Shown: positions 1 to 9,566, counted from the stretch's first letter. The stretch: DNA of 64,000 nt from CAVXHQ01 sp963761735 (GCA_963761735.1 CAVXHQ010000001.1:124001-188000); one strand, 5' to 3'. Notes: generated by a model not told the origin, from the sequence alone. Translations and numbers: made by a program.

Positions 1-62
1 GTTATCCTTCCGGCCTCTAGGTCGCACTTGTCAGGGGCCGCGGCCCGTTTAGGTCACGCCCC

Positions 63-3000
63 ATGAACCCCAATCACATCACAGTCGCCGGTGCGCCCGA
101 GGGATTTGACGCGCACCTTATCCTGCGCGAGATCGACAGGACGGGCGCGCCCGTCGCCCATGTCGCGCGCGACGACAAGCGGTTGGCCGCCGTCCGCGCG
201 GCGCTGGCATTCTTTGCGCCGTCGATGCCGGTCTTTACCTTTCCCGGCTGGGATTGCCTGCCGTTCGACCGCACATCGCCCAACGCCGAAATCTCGGCCA
301 CGCGGATGGCGACGCTGGCGGCTCTCATCCACAAGATGCCCGCGCGGTTCGTGCTGCTGACCACGCTGAACGCCGCGACCCAGCGGGTGCCCGCGCGCGA
401 GACGCTGCGCGAGGCCGCGTACAGTGCCAGCGTCGGGTCGCGCATCGACGAGGCAGAGCTGCGCGCCTTTCTCGTGCGGATGGGGTTCACGCAGGCGCCG
501 ACCGTGGTCGAACCCGGCGATTACGCGGTGCGCGGCGGCATCATCGACATCTATCCGCCGGGGCAATCGGGCCCCGTGCGCCTCGATCTGTTCGGCGACA
601 CCCTCGACGGGGCGCGCAGGTTCGATCCCGAAACCCAGCGGACCACCGAAAAACTCGGTCTGGTGGAACTGGCCCCCGTGTCGGAGGTGATCCTCGACGA
701 GGACAGCATCACCCGGTTCCGGCAGAATTACCGCATCGAATTCGGCGCCGCGGGCACCGACGATCCGCTGTACGAGGCGGTTTCGGCGGGGCGCAAGCAG
801 GCGGGCGCGGAGCATTGGCTGGGCCTGTTCCATGCGCGCCTCGACACGCTGTTCGATTATCTGCCCGGCGCCACCATCACGCTGGACGATCAGACCGGGC
901 CGCAGCGCGAGGCGCGCTGGGTCTCGGTCGTCGATCAGTACGAGACGCGCAAGCACGCGATGACCCAGAAGAACCGGATGGACACGGTCTATAAACCGGC
1001 CCCTCCGGCGTTGCTGTATCTTGACGGTGACGCCTGGGACGCTGCCGTGGCCGGTCGCCGCGTGCTGCAATTCGCGCCGCTGCAACAGGCGACGGGGCCG
1101 CGGGTGATCGACGCGGGCGGGCGCATCGGACGCAATTTCGCGCCGGAACGTCAGCAGGAAAAAATCAGCCTGTTCAGGTCTCTGGCCGATCATGTTCAGG
1201 CAAAGCTGGCGGACGGTCCGGTGCTGATCGCGTCCTGGTCCGAAGGCGCGCGCGAAAGGCTGATGGGTCTGATCGAGGACGAAGGCGTGGCCGAGGCGAT
1301 CCCGGTCACGGATTTCTCCCGCGTCGGCAAGACGAGTGTGCATCTGGCGGTCTGGCCTCTGGAGGAGGGGTTCGAGGCACCGATGGCCGCTGGAAAGGGC
1401 CGCTTTACGGTCATTTCCGAACAGGACGTGCTGGGCGACCGTCTGATCCGCCAGACCCGCAAACGCCGCAAGGCCGAGAATTTCCTGACCGAAACCCAGA
1501 GCCTCGCGCCCGGCGATCTGGTGGTGCACGTCGATCACGGTGTGGGGCGGTTTCTCGGGCTTGAGGTGATAACGGCAGCGGGGGCGGCGCACGAATGTCT
1601 GGCCCTCGAATACGCCGAAAATTCGAAATTGTACCTGCCGGTCGAGAACATCGAACTGCTGTCCCGGTTCGGCCACGACGAGGGCCTGCTCGACAAGCTG
1701 GGCGGCGGTGCCTGGCAGGCCAAGAAGGCGCGCCTGAAAGAGCGGATCCGGATGATGGCAGAGCGCCTGATCCGCGTCGCCGCCGAGCGCGAGCTGCGCA
1801 CTGCCCCGGCCCTGAGCCCGCCGGACGGCATGTGGGACCAGTTCTTGGCAAGGTTCCCCTATTCGGAAACCGAAGACCAGATGAACGCCATCGCCGACGT
1901 GCTCAACGACATGGAGGCGGGCCGCCCGATGGACCGGCTGATCTGTGGCGACGTCGGCTTCGGCAAGACCGAGGTGGCGATCCGCGCCGCCTTCGTCGCC
2001 GCGATGTCGGGCGTGCAGGTCGCCGTGGTGGCGCCCACCACGCTGCTCGCGCGCCAGCATTACAAGGGCTTTGCCGAGCGGTTCCGGGGCTTTCCGATCA
2101 ACGTGCGCACCCTGTCGCGGTTTGTCGGCACCAAGGAGGCGAACGAAACCCGGAGCGGTATTTCGCGCGGCACGGTGGACATCGTCATCGGCACCCACGC
2201 CCTGCTTGCCAAGAGCATCCGGTTCAAGAACCTCGGCCTGCTGGTGATCGACGAAGAGCAGCATTTCGGCGTCCAGCACAAGGAACGCCTGAAACAGATG
2301 CGCACGGACATCCATGTCCTGACATTGACGGCGACGCCTATCCCCCGGACATTGCAGCTTTCCCTGTCCGGCGTCCGTGAGTTGAGCGTGATCGGCACAC
2401 CGCCCGTCGACCGTCTGGCGATCCGCACCTACGTCAGCGAATTCGACACCGTCACCATCCGCGAGGCCCTGTTGCGCGAGCACTATCGCGGCGGGCAATC
2501 GTTTTTCGTCGTGCCCCGCATCACCGACCTGCCGGAAATCGAGGACTGGCTGGCCCGCGAGGTGCCCGAGGTGTCCGTCGTGATCGCCAACGGTCAGATG
2601 GCGGCGGGCGAGTTGGACGACAGAATGAACGCCTTTTACGATGGCAAGTTCGACGTGCTGCTGGCCACGACGATCGTCGAATCCGGCCTCGATATTCCCA
2701 CCGCGAACACGATGGTGGTCTGGCGCGCGGATATGTTCGGTCTGGCGCAGCTCTATCAGATCCGCGGCCGCGTGGGGCGCAGCAAGACCCGCGCCTATGC
2801 CTACATGACGACGAAACCGCGCCTGAAACTCACGCCGCAGGCCGAAAAACGGCTGCGGGTGCTGGGTTCGCTCGACACGCTGGGCGCGGGGTTCGCGCTG
2901 GCGTCGCAGGACCTCGATATTCGCGGCGCGGGCAACCTGCTGGGCGAGGAGCAGTCGGGCCAGATCCGCGAAGTGGGCTATGAGCTGTATCAGCAGATGC

Positions 3001-3542
3001 TGGAGGACGAGATCGCGCGGATCCGCTCTGGCGAGGCCGAGGGCATCATCGACGACGGCCAGTGGGCGCCGCAGATCGGCCTTGGCGTGCCGGTGCTGAT
3101 CCCCGAGGACTACGTGCCCGACCTCGACGTCCGGCTGGGTCTCTACCGGCGGCTGTCGGAGCTGTCGACCAAGGTCGAACTCGAAGGATTCGCTGCCGAA
3201 CTCATCGACCGGTTCGGAAAACTCCCGAAAGAGATCAATTGGTTGCTGACCATCGTGCGGATCAAAGCGATGTGCCTGAAGGCCGGGATCGCGCGTCTGG
3301 ACGGCGGGCCCAAGGGGGCGACGATCCAGTTCCACAACGACAAGTTCGCCTCGCCCAAGGGCCTCGTCGAGTTTATCGCGGCGCAAAACGGCATGGCCAA
3401 GGTAAAGGGGAACAAGATCGTCGTGCAGCGCGATTGGTCGACGGACAAGGAAAAGATCCGCGGCGCCTTTGCCATCGCCCGCGATCTGGCCGAAAAGGTC
3501 GCCGAGGCAAAGAAGGAAAAGGCCGCGCGCGTGTCGTCCTAG
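63..3542 (+). CDS. mfd: Transcription-repair coupling factor Mfd
   Basis: 1159 aa, the usual Mfd length. It displaces RNA polymerase stalled at DNA lesions and recruits UvrA. Visible order: an N-terminal UvrB-like module (about residues 1-340); a CarD/RID-type polymerase-binding domain around 480-560 (GDLVVHVDHGVGRFLGLE); a RecG-like translocase with Walker A GDVGFGKTE near 630, the DEEQ box near 730, TATPIPRTL and QIRGRVGRS; and a C-terminal TRCF domain that regulates UvrA binding. The ATG at 63 is preceded only by a weak AGGT. The gene stands alone and converges on the MFS gene; I see no hairpin terminator in the short gap. Identification is secure. Confidence 0.97.
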   Translation: MNPNHITVAGAPEGFDAHLILREIDRTGAPVAHVARDDKRLAAVRAALAFFAPSMPVFTFPGWDCLPFDRTSPNAEISATRMATLAALIHKMPARFVLLTTLNAATQRVPARETLREAAYSASVGSRIDEAELRAFLVRMGFTQAPTVVEPGDYAVRGGIIDIYPPGQSGPVRLDLFGDTLDGARRFDPETQRTTEKLGLVELAPVSEVILDEDSITRFRQNYRIEFGAAGTDDPLYEAVSAGRKQAGAEHWLGLFHARLDTLFDYLPGATITLDDQTGPQREARWVSVVDQYETRKHAMTQKNRMDTVYKPAPPALLYLDGDAWDAAVAGRRVLQFAPLQQATGPRVIDAGGRIGRNFAPERQQEKISLFRSLADHVQAKLADGPVLIASWSEGARERLMGLIEDEGVAEAIPVTDFSRVGKTSVHLAVWPLEEGFEAPMAAGKGRFTVISEQDVLGDRLIRQTRKRRKAENFLTETQSLAPGDLVVHVDHGVGRFLGLEVITAAGAAHECLALEYAENSKLYLPVENIELLSRFGHDEGLLDKLGGGAWQAKKARLKERIRMMAERLIRVAAERELRTAPALSPPDGMWDQFLARFPYSETEDQMNAIADVLNDMEAGRPMDRLICGDVGFGKTEVAIRAAFVAAMSGVQVAVVAPTTLLARQHYKGFAERFRGFPINVRTLSRFVGTKEANETRSGISRGTVDIVIGTHALLAKSIRFKNLGLLVIDEEQHFGVQHKERLKQMRTDIHVLTLTATPIPRTLQLSLSGVRELSVIGTPPVDRLAIRTYVSEFDTVTIREALLREHYRGGQSFFVVPRITDLPEIEDWLAREVPEVSVVIANGQMAAGELDDRMNAFYDGKFDVLLATTIVESGLDIPTANTMVVWRADMFGLAQLYQIRGRVGRSKTRAYAYMTTKPRLKLTPQAEKRLRVLGSLDTLGAGFALASQDLDIRGAGNLLGEEQSGQIREVGYELYQQMLEDEIARIRSGEAEGIIDDGQWAPQIGLGVPVLIPEDYVPDLDVRLGLYRRLSELSTKVELEGFAAELIDRFGKLPKEINWLLTIVRIKAMCLKAGIARLDGGPKGATIQFHNDKFASPKGLVEFIAAQNGMAKVKGNKIVVQRDWSTDKEKIRGAFAIARDLAEKVAEAKKEKAARVSS

Positions 3543-3628
3543 GTCGCGGCAGGGACCGGGCGCCACGGCGCGCCGCGCGGTTGCGACATCACGCCGTCAC
3601 GCCTTAAAACGAACGCCCCGTCCGGTCC

Positions 3629-4858
3629 TCAGGCCGTGACCTTGACTGCCCCCGGCTCTCCGGGGCGCACGATTTTCAGGGTCAGCCAGAACGCGAGCGA
3701 CACGCAGACCAGCGAGGCCAGCGCCATCGGCAGCGGCGTGCCGTCATAGGCGAGGCCCACGGGGGCGGCGATCAGGACCGCGCCGATGGTGCTGATCGCC
3801 GCCATGATCGACGCGGCCATGCCCGCCATGTGGCCCATCGGCTCCATCCCCAAGGTGGTCAGGTTGCCGATCGTCATCCCCGCCGAAAAGAATGCGCCGG
3901 TGGTCCACATGACGAACACTGCGAATTCCACCTCGAGCGGCAAGGGCAGCACGACCGCGAGCGCCATGATGGCCGAAATCACGATCAGCATCAGGAACGA
4001 CATCCGGATCATGCCGCGCATGCCGACGACGACGACGTAGCGTGCGTTGATGAACGAGGCCGACGCCGCGACGAGGGCGATGCCGCCGAACCAGAAATGG
4101 AACGTCTCGCCGCGCCCGTAGGTGACGTCGAAAAGCTGCTGGGTCGAGGACAGCGACGAGAACAGCGTGCCGAACGACAACGTCTGGATCATGATCGACA
4201 GGCGCGCCGTGGGGTTGGCAAACATCTCGCGCGCCGCGCGCCACTGATTTGCAGGGTTCAGCGGGCGTCGGCTGGCGACCGGCAGCGTTTCGGGCTGGCG
4301 GAGCAACAGCCATGTGGTGACGACGCCCGCAAAAACCACAAAGGCGACGAAGACCGCGCGCCAGCCGAACGGCACGATGATCGCGGCGCCCAGCGTCGGC
4401 GCGAGGGCGGGCACGAGGGTGAAGATCATCATCACGAAGGACATCGTGCGGGCCATGTCGGTGCCCGAGTACCGGTCGCGCACCATCGCCAGCGCAACGA
4501 CGCGCGGCCCCGAGGCGCCGAGCCCCTGAATCACCCGCGCGACCAGCATCGCCTCGAGGGACTGCGACGCCCAGGCCGCCGCCGCCGCGAGGATATACAG
4601 GATCACGCCACCGACCATGACCGGCTTGCGCCCGAACCGGTCCGACAGGGGGCCCGCCACAAAGGTGCCCATACCCATGCCCAGAACGAAACTGGTGAGG
4701 ATCAGTTGCGCGCGGTTGGGCGCGTCCGGCGTCAGCTCCTCGATGATCTGCGGCAGCGCGGGCAGCATCGCGTCGATGGAAAAGGCGACGGTGGCGGTGC
4801 ACATCGCCATCAGGGCGATGAATTCACCGCGGGGCAGTGGCTTGGTGGGCCAGATCAT
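3629..4858 (-). CDS. MFS transporter, Bcr/CflA drug-resistance family
   Basis: 409 aa inner-membrane proton-coupled exporter with about 12 hydrophobic segments. The N-terminus has the Bcr/CflA-like FSIDAMLPALPQI in TM1, and the loop 2-3 signature GPLSDRFGRKPVM is clear. The family exports drugs such as bicyclomycin or sulfonamides, or cysteine and related metabolites; the substrate cannot be read from sequence. I prefer the ATG at 4858 (AAGG nine bases upstream) over an in-frame ATG at 4888, which has no ribosome site. It is a single gene between mfd and the DsbA-like gene, with no sign of co-transcription with a regulator. Confidence 0.9.
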   Translation of the reverse strand: MIWPTKPLPRGEFIALMAMCTATVAFSIDAMLPALPQIIEELTPDAPNRAQLILTSFVLGMGMGTFVAGPLSDRFGRKPVMVGGVILYILAAAAAWASQSLEAMLVARVIQGLGASGPRVVALAMVRDRYSGTDMARTMSFVMMIFTLVPALAPTLGAAIIVPFGWRAVFVAFVVFAGVVTTWLLLRQPETLPVASRRPLNPANQWRAAREMFANPTARLSIMIQTLSFGTLFSSLSSTQQLFDVTYGRGETFHFWFGGIALVAASASFINARYVVVVGMRGMIRMSFLMLIVISAIMALAVVLPLPLEVEFAVFVMWTTGAFFSAGMTIGNLTTLGMEPMGHMAGMAASIMAAISTIGAVLIAAPVGLAYDGTPLPMALASLVCVSLAFWLTLKIVRPGEPGAVKVTA

Positions 4859-4960
4859 GGTCGGAGCCTTGGATCGGGCGAGGGGCATCGGGCCGGTCGC
4901 GGGGGGTAATTCGGCAAAAGTGTCGCGGTCTGGGAAAACGGTTATGGTTAACGGATTGGA

Positions 4961-5620
4961 TCAGCCGGCGGAGGCCGTGTCCTGCGCGTTCAACTGGGCG
5001 ATGATCTCACCGGCAATCTGCTCCCAGGATTCGGTTGACTGGGCGCCGGGCACCGCGTGTTTGCCGGCGACGATGAACGTCGGCACCGAGGACACGCCCA
5101 TCTTGCGGCTGTGCGCGTCGCGCCGGGCGATATCGTCGATATCCTGATCGCCCGCCAGCAGACGGGCAATGACCGCCGCATCCAGTCCCGCCGCATCGGC
5201 GATGTCGGCCAGCACCTCGGGATCGCCGATATCGCGGGCATCGCGGAAATACGCCTCGAAAAGATGTTGTACGACAAGGCCCTGAAGGCCTTCGAGGCCG
5301 CCCCAATGGATCAGACGGTGCGCGTCCGTGGTGTTGGGCGTGCGCTGCATGCCTTCGAAATCGATTGCAAGTCCCGCGGCCTGCGCGTGTTCGGCGACGG
5401 GGGCATAGGCCTTGACCGCCGCCTCCTTGCCACCGAACTTGCTTTCCAGATACTCACGCCGTCCCATGCCGCCTTTTGGCATATCGGGGTTGAGTTGAAA
5501 CGGATGCCACTCGATCTGAAACGGATGATCGCCGATCTTGTGCAGGGCACGATCAAGGTTTGTCTTGCCGATATAGCACCACGGGCAGATCGGATCGGAG
5601 AGGATATCGAGCGTGACCAT
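4961..5620 (-). CDS. DsbA family oxidoreductase (FrnE / HCCA isomerase-like)
   Basis: 219 aa thioredoxin-fold protein without a signal peptide, so probably cytoplasmic. Near the N-terminus is the redox motif in DPICPWCYIGK (CPWC), as in FrnE-type DsbA proteins, followed by the inserted helical domain and a C-terminal GVSSVPTFIVAGK with the cis-proline loop. FrnE relatives act in disulfide exchange and oxidative stress tolerance; the specific partner is unknown. The open frame extends 37 codons upstream, but the ATG at 5620, immediately before VTLDILSDPICPW, matches the family N-terminus. Confidence 0.88.
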   Translation of the reverse strand: MVTLDILSDPICPWCYIGKTNLDRALHKIGDHPFQIEWHPFQLNPDMPKGGMGRREYLESKFGGKEAAVKAYAPVAEHAQAAGLAIDFEGMQRTPNTTDAHRLIHWGGLEGLQGLVVQHLFEAYFRDARDIGDPEVLADIADAAGLDAAVIARLLAGDQDIDDIARRDAHSRKMGVSSVPTFIVAGKHAVPGAQSTESWEQIAGEIIAQLNAQDTASAG

Positions 5621-5845
5621 GTGAAGCGTTCCCGGCGTAAGACGTGATTTTGTCCGACGCTTGTCGCGCCGCAGGGGCCGGGTGTCCAGTGCGCGGGTGA
5701 ACGAAGGTGTCTGCCGGACCGCACGGGGCACCGCGCGGCTGAGGCCGCGAAACCGGGAACGGCGAAAATCGGGGGCTCTGCGACAAAGGGGCGCCGGTCA
5801 AGGCGCCCCGTCGGTCCGGCTTTCCGTTTTCAGGGTCGGCCTGCG

Positions 5846-6190
5846 TCAGGTTCGGCCCACGGGGGCCTCGGCAAGGGCGTCGTCCCCGAAACGGGCATCG
5901 TCGTCCGACGGATCTTCGCCCGCCGGAATGTCGCGGCCCGATGCGGTGATACGGGCGTTGTCGCGCGTCTCGTCCATGACCGCGTCGACAGGCTCCTGAC
6001 CGGTGATCCAGTCGTCCAGGTCGATTCGGGCATTCTCGGCGGTGGTGCCCTGTGTGTCGGCCAGCAGGGTGGCAAGCCGGTCACGGTTGCCGTCGGTCGC
6101 CAGGGCGTCGTCCTCGGGCAAGGCCGGAAAGCGGGTGAGCAGCGATGGCACATGGCTTGGCCAGGTCGGGGCGATATCGGTCCACATCAT
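5846..6190 (-). CDS. Hypothetical acidic protein, 114 aa
   Basis: Not recognised. It starts MMWTDIAPTWPSHVPSLLTRF, is rich in Asp, Glu and Arg, and has no signal peptide, membrane segment or cysteines. The strong AGGAGATC site seven bases before the double ATG at 6190, and the normal GC-rich codon use, argue that it is a real gene. It is followed by a gap of about 110 bases before the DsbA-like gene and may share a transcript with the small lipoprotein upstream. Function unknown. Confidence 0.6.
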   Translation of the reverse strand: MMWTDIAPTWPSHVPSLLTRFPALPEDDALATDGNRDRLATLLADTQGTTAENARIDLDDWITGQEPVDAVMDETRDNARITASGRDIPAGEDPSDDDARFGDDALAEAPVGRT

Positions 6191-6264
6191 GTCGGGATCT
6201 CCTTTGGCAAATGTTACAATACCAACGCCGTCCCGGCGCGGGAGGTTCCGTACCGGGGGGTGCG

Positions 6265-6396
6265 TCAGATCAGCAGGCCGGCCCCGGCAAGCGTCACCTG
6301 ACCGGCGCCGATGGCGACATTGCCCGCCGTGCGGACCGGATTGCAGGCGGCGAGCGCGACCAGTGCGAAGATCAGGAACAGGGGACGAAAGCGCAT
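6265..6396 (-). CDS. Small lipoprotein, entericidin-like, 43 aa
   Basis: Very short: MRFRPLFLIFALVALAAC, a signal peptide ending in the lipobox LAAC at residue 18, then a short Asn-Pro/Gly-Ala tail. The layout (lipobox Cys, then N-x-V-R and a small amphipathic Gly/Ala-rich segment) resembles entericidin A/B and the tiny lipoproteins common in Rhodobacterales. It is predicted to be lipid-anchored, but sorting and function cannot be read. The ATG at 6396 fits because the signal peptide begins there; the upstream open frame is not protein-like. Confidence 0.62.
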   Translation of the reverse strand: MRFRPLFLIFALVALAACNPVRTAGNVAIGAGQVTLAGAGLLI

Positions 6397-6465
6397 CGGG
6401 GAGAGCCTTTTATGGGTGTCTCGCCGCCGGACGACGACATTTACACCGGTCTGATCATGAAAGCG

Positions 6466-6491
6466 GCCCCGCCCGCAAGGGGAAGGGCCGC
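6466..6491 (-). terminator. Candidate terminator of the YejA-like gene
   Basis: About 20 bases past the stop of the minus-strand solute-binding gene is a perfect 7-bp inverted repeat (gcggccc at 6473-6479, gggccgc at 6485-6491). On the minus strand it is followed by a short TTTCAT run. The T tract is weak, so termination may be partial. Confidence 0.4.
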
Positions 6492-6511
6492 AGGTGCGCG
6501 TTTCCGGCGGA

Positions 6512-8326
6512 TTAGTCCTCTTCCCACCACCAGACATCGGGCTGCCAGCCGGTCCAGTCGCCAAAGATCGGCACCACCTCGGGATAGCGCAGGTTCGACG
6601 CATGGGCGATACGGCTGATGTTCCACTGATAGATCGGGATCACATAGCGCCCGGTCGTCAGCACCCGGTCGTAGGCACGGACGGCGGCGAGGAAATCGTC
6701 CTGGCTGTCGGAGGTCAGCAGGATGTTGATCAACCCGTCGATCGCCTCTGACTGCACCCCCATCAGATTGCGGCCACCCGGCGTTTCGGCATCCTCGGAG
6801 CCGAAATACAGGTATTGCTCGTTGCCCGGAGACAGCGACAGCCCGCGCCGGAAATAGGTCATATCGAAATCGTAGTCGTTCGTGCGTTCCGTGTACTGCG
6901 CGCCGTCGACGGTATCTATCGTGGCGACCACGCCGATCCGCTCGAGGGACTGGATGTACATGTCGATGATCGACTGGTTCTCGGGCTTCCCAACCTCGAG
7001 CAGCACCTGAAACGTGAACGGCACACCGGCGGCGTCGCGCATGATGCCGTCGTCGCCGATGCCGAAGCCCGCCTCTTCGAGCAGGGCGATGGCGGCGGCG
7101 GTGCCGTCACGGTTGCGCTCGGTGCCATCCGAGACGGGCATCGCATAGCCCTCGATGGCGCCGGGCAGCAGGGCGTCCTCGAACATCTGCAGGAATTCCA
7201 GCTCGCGGCCCGTGGCGGGGCCATCCGACATGCCCAGCGGCGAGTTCGAGAAATACGAGGTGATGCGCGGCTGCTGCGAACCGGTCATCGATTCGTTGAT
7301 GAATTCGAAGTTGAACGCTTCGATCAGGGCCTGACGCACGCGCCAGTCATCGAAAGGATGCTGACGCGTGTTCATCACGAAACCGGTCATGCCGCTGGGG
7401 CGCGCATGCGGCAGCACCGACAGGACGATGTCGCCCGATTGCACCAGCGGAAAATCGTACTGGCTGTCCCACCGGGCGACGTTGAATTCGCGGTTGGAAT
7501 TGACGGTGCCGGTCTTGAAGGCCTCGAAGGCGGCGGTCTCGTCGCCGAAGAATTCGATCCGGATCTCGTCCAGGTTCGCCAGACCGTTCATGAACGGCAC
7601 CACGTCGTATCCCCAATAGTCGGGGTTGCGGGCCAGCGAGACGAAGCGTCCGGCCTCGAAATCGTCGATCACATAGGGCGAGGAGGATATCGGCGCGATG
7701 TCCAGCCCGCTTTCGGCAAAATCGAGGCCCTCCCATTGCGCCTGTTGCAGAATGGGGCGCAGACCGGCGATCAGGGCCAGCTCGCGGTCCTCGCGGTTGA
7801 AGGTGAACCGCACCGTCCGCTCGCCGACCTGTTCCATGCTCTCGACAGAGGCCCAGAACCCGGCGTAGCGCCCGTTGCCTTGCGTCCCCAGCGTCTCATA
7901 GGACCACATCACGTCGGCGACGGTGACCGGGCTGCCGTCGGAAAATTCCGCCTCCGGACGCAGGGTGAATTCCACCCAGGAGCGGTCTTCGGCGGTTTCG
8001 ATGCTTTCGGCCAGAATGCCATAGAGCGAGAACGGCTCGTCGAGCGAGCGGCCCATCAGCGGCTCGCCGATGAGGAAGCGCAGCTGCCAGGGCGGCGAGC
8101 CCTTGGTGATGAACGGGTTGAGGCTGTCGAAGGTGCCGACCTCGGCGGTGACGATCCGCCCGCCGGTCGGCGCATCCGGATTGGCGTAGGGCAGGTGTTC
8201 GAACCCGGGCCCGAGGGCCGGCTCGCCGTACATCGCGATGCCGTGCGCAGGTTGGGCGACGAGGGCGCTTCCCGCGACAAGTCCGAGGGCCAATGCACTG
8301 ATATTTGCGAAATTTACTGTTTTCAT
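6512..8326 (-). CDS. Extracellular solute-binding protein family 5, YejA-like
   Basis: 604 aa periplasmic peptide-binding protein. The N-terminal 26 or so residues form a Sec signal (MKTVNFANISALALGLVAGS, cleavage near AHG). The mature protein begins IAMYGEPALGPGFEHLPY and has the SBP_bac_5 core (GTFDSLNPF, FTLRPEAEFSDGSPVTVADV). The MYGEPALGPGF-HLPYANPDAP opening is typical of YejA, the receptor of the YejABEF oligopeptide/microcin C importer, but no yejBEF genes lie within this window on either side. Either the protein works with a distant permease, or it is an orphan. The start at 8326 is set by the signal peptide; the ribosome site is weak. Confidence 0.85.
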   Translation of the reverse strand: MKTVNFANISALALGLVAGSALVAQPAHGIAMYGEPALGPGFEHLPYANPDAPTGGRIVTAEVGTFDSLNPFITKGSPPWQLRFLIGEPLMGRSLDEPFSLYGILAESIETAEDRSWVEFTLRPEAEFSDGSPVTVADVMWSYETLGTQGNGRYAGFWASVESMEQVGERTVRFTFNREDRELALIAGLRPILQQAQWEGLDFAESGLDIAPISSSPYVIDDFEAGRFVSLARNPDYWGYDVVPFMNGLANLDEIRIEFFGDETAAFEAFKTGTVNSNREFNVARWDSQYDFPLVQSGDIVLSVLPHARPSGMTGFVMNTRQHPFDDWRVRQALIEAFNFEFINESMTGSQQPRITSYFSNSPLGMSDGPATGRELEFLQMFEDALLPGAIEGYAMPVSDGTERNRDGTAAAIALLEEAGFGIGDDGIMRDAAGVPFTFQVLLEVGKPENQSIIDMYIQSLERIGVVATIDTVDGAQYTERTNDYDFDMTYFRRGLSLSPGNEQYLYFGSEDAETPGGRNLMGVQSEAIDGLINILLTSDSQDDFLAAVRAYDRVLTTGRYVIPIYQWNISRIAHASNLRYPEVVPIFGDWTGWQPDVWWWEED

Positions 8327-8407
8327 TTTGGGTACTGTCCCTGAGATGCCTGTTTTTGTTGACACCAGCCTAGCGGCAGGCCAGCGGGTGCGCAAATTTT
8401 TTAGGAC

Positions 8408-8436
8408 TTGGCGGACGACGGCAGAAGGAGTATAAG
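8408..8436 (+). promoter_or_regulatory. Sigma-70-type promoter for the candidate small RNA
   Basis: TTGGCG (8408-8413), a 17-base spacer, then TATAAG (8431-8436), pointing toward the small-RNA hairpins. Transcription would begin near 8443. The call rests on spacing and similarity to consensus only. Confidence 0.5.
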
Positions 8437-8442
8437 TTCCGT

Positions 8443-8519
8443 ACTGCTCGATAGGTTTCTTGCCTGTATGAAACCTGCCTCAATAACTTCACGCCCGCCT
8501 TGTGCGGGCGTTTTTTTTT
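8443..8519 (+). ncRNA. Candidate trans-acting small RNA, about 77 nt
   Basis: No protein fits this short plus-strand unit, yet it has all the parts of a small RNA gene. There is a good -35/-10 pair upstream. A first hairpin has a perfect 7-bp stem (aggtttc 8453-8459 with gaaacct 8470-8476) and a 10-nt loop. Then come an unpaired stretch (CUGCCUCAAUAACUUCA) and a strong Rho-independent terminator ending in nine T. The hairpin - single strand - terminator layout with a long U tail is that of Hfq-dependent sRNAs. It lies between the divergent YejA-like and bdhA genes; a role in regulating either is speculation. Confidence 0.5.
8492..8519 (+). terminator. Rho-independent terminator
   Basis: Perfect 7-bp GC stem (cgcccgc 8492-8498, gcgggcg 8504-8510), loop CTTGT, then nine T (8511-8519). 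It points along the plus strand, where no protein gene ends, which is why a small RNA is proposed upstream. Confidence 0.85.
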
Positions 8520-8792
8520 GATGCCGCCCAGTTTCCCTTTAATTTATGACTGCACGCGTGTCATGCACGGGACGAGCTTTGTCGTCTATCTGTGCCTGAC
8601 CAAAGGGAATCACTGTCCCGAACCCGGTGCCGCGCTGATTCCCTTTGCGATTCTTTTCCGCTACGGTCCCTGCCATGCCTTCATTTTGCAGGTGCAGCAT
8701 CTATCTTTGCATGGACTGGCGTGAATGGCGCCCAAACCCATCCGGTCCCGGCTGCTTCGGACCCCGGAATTCTTCAGACAAGGAACCGCTCC

Positions 8793-9566
8793 ATGGACCT
8801 CACCGGCAAGACCGCCGTCATCACCGGATCCAATTCCGGCATCGGCCTCGGCATCGCCCATGCGTTGGCCGCGAAAGGGGCGGATATCGTCCTGAATTCG
8901 TATACCGACCGGGACGAGGACCATGCGCTGGCCGCCGAGTTGGCGAAAAAGCACGGCGTCACCGCGCGCTATATCAAGGCGGATCTGAGCAAGGCCGGTG
9001 ATGCGCGGATGCTGATCGAACAGGCGGGCGCCTGCGACATCCTCGTGAACAACGCCGGCATCCAGCATGTCGCCCCGATCGAGGAGTTTCCGACGGCAAA
9101 ATGGGACGCGATCATCGCCATCTGCCTGTCGAGCGCCTTTCACACCAGCGCCGTGGCGGTGCCGATGATGCGCAAGGCGGGCTGGGGCCGGGTCATCAAC
9201 ATCTCGAGCGCGCACGGGCTGCGCGCCCACCCCGACAAATCGGCCTATGTCGCGGCGAAGCATGGCATCGTCGGTCTTTCCAAGGTCGTGGCGATGGAAA
9301 CGGCGCAGGAACCGATCACCTGCAACGCGATCTGCCCCGGCTATGTCATGACGCCGCTCGTCGACAAACAGGTCACCGACCTGATGGACAGCAGCGGCGA
9401 GGACCGCAAGACGGTCGAGAACGACATGATCATGGACCGGCAGCCGTCGAAGACCTTCGCCACCATCGACCAGATCGCCGGGACGGCGGTGTTCCTGTGT
9501 TCGGACGCGGCGGACCAGATCACCGGCACCACGATTTCGGTCGACGGCGGATGGACGGCGTCATGA
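8793..9566 (+). CDS. bdhA: 3-hydroxybutyrate dehydrogenase (SDR family)
   Basis: 257 aa classical short-chain dehydrogenase that oxidises D-3-hydroxybutyrate to acetoacetate with NAD, the step after polyhydroxybutyrate depolymerisation. It shows TGSNSGIG near residue 12, NNAG, catalytic Ser in NISSAHG, and YVAAK. The PGYVMTPLVDKQV region and C-terminal ITGTTISVDGGW match the 3-HB dehydrogenase subgroup. The ATG at 8793 is preceded by AAGGA. Its stop overlaps the start of the next gene (ATGA), and that gene in turn overlaps the patatin gene, so the three are translationally coupled. Confidence 0.9.
   Translation: MDLTGKTAVITGSNSGIGLGIAHALAAKGADIVLNSYTDRDEDHALAAELAKKHGVTARYIKADLSKAGDARMLIEQAGACDILVNNAGIQHVAPIEEFPTAKWDAIIAICLSSAFHTSAVAVPMMRKAGWGRVINISSAHGLRAHPDKSAYVAAKHGIVGLSKVVAMETAQEPITCNAICPGYVMTPLVDKQVTDLMDSSGEDRKTVENDMIMDRQPSKTFATIDQIAGTAVFLCSDAADQITGTTISVDGGWTAS

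Noticed and set aside
54..3566. Open frame of more than 1100 codons on the strand opposite mfd
   Set aside because: It mirrors mfd codon structure in GC-rich DNA, has no domain, signal or ribosome site, and would cover an unmistakable mfd.
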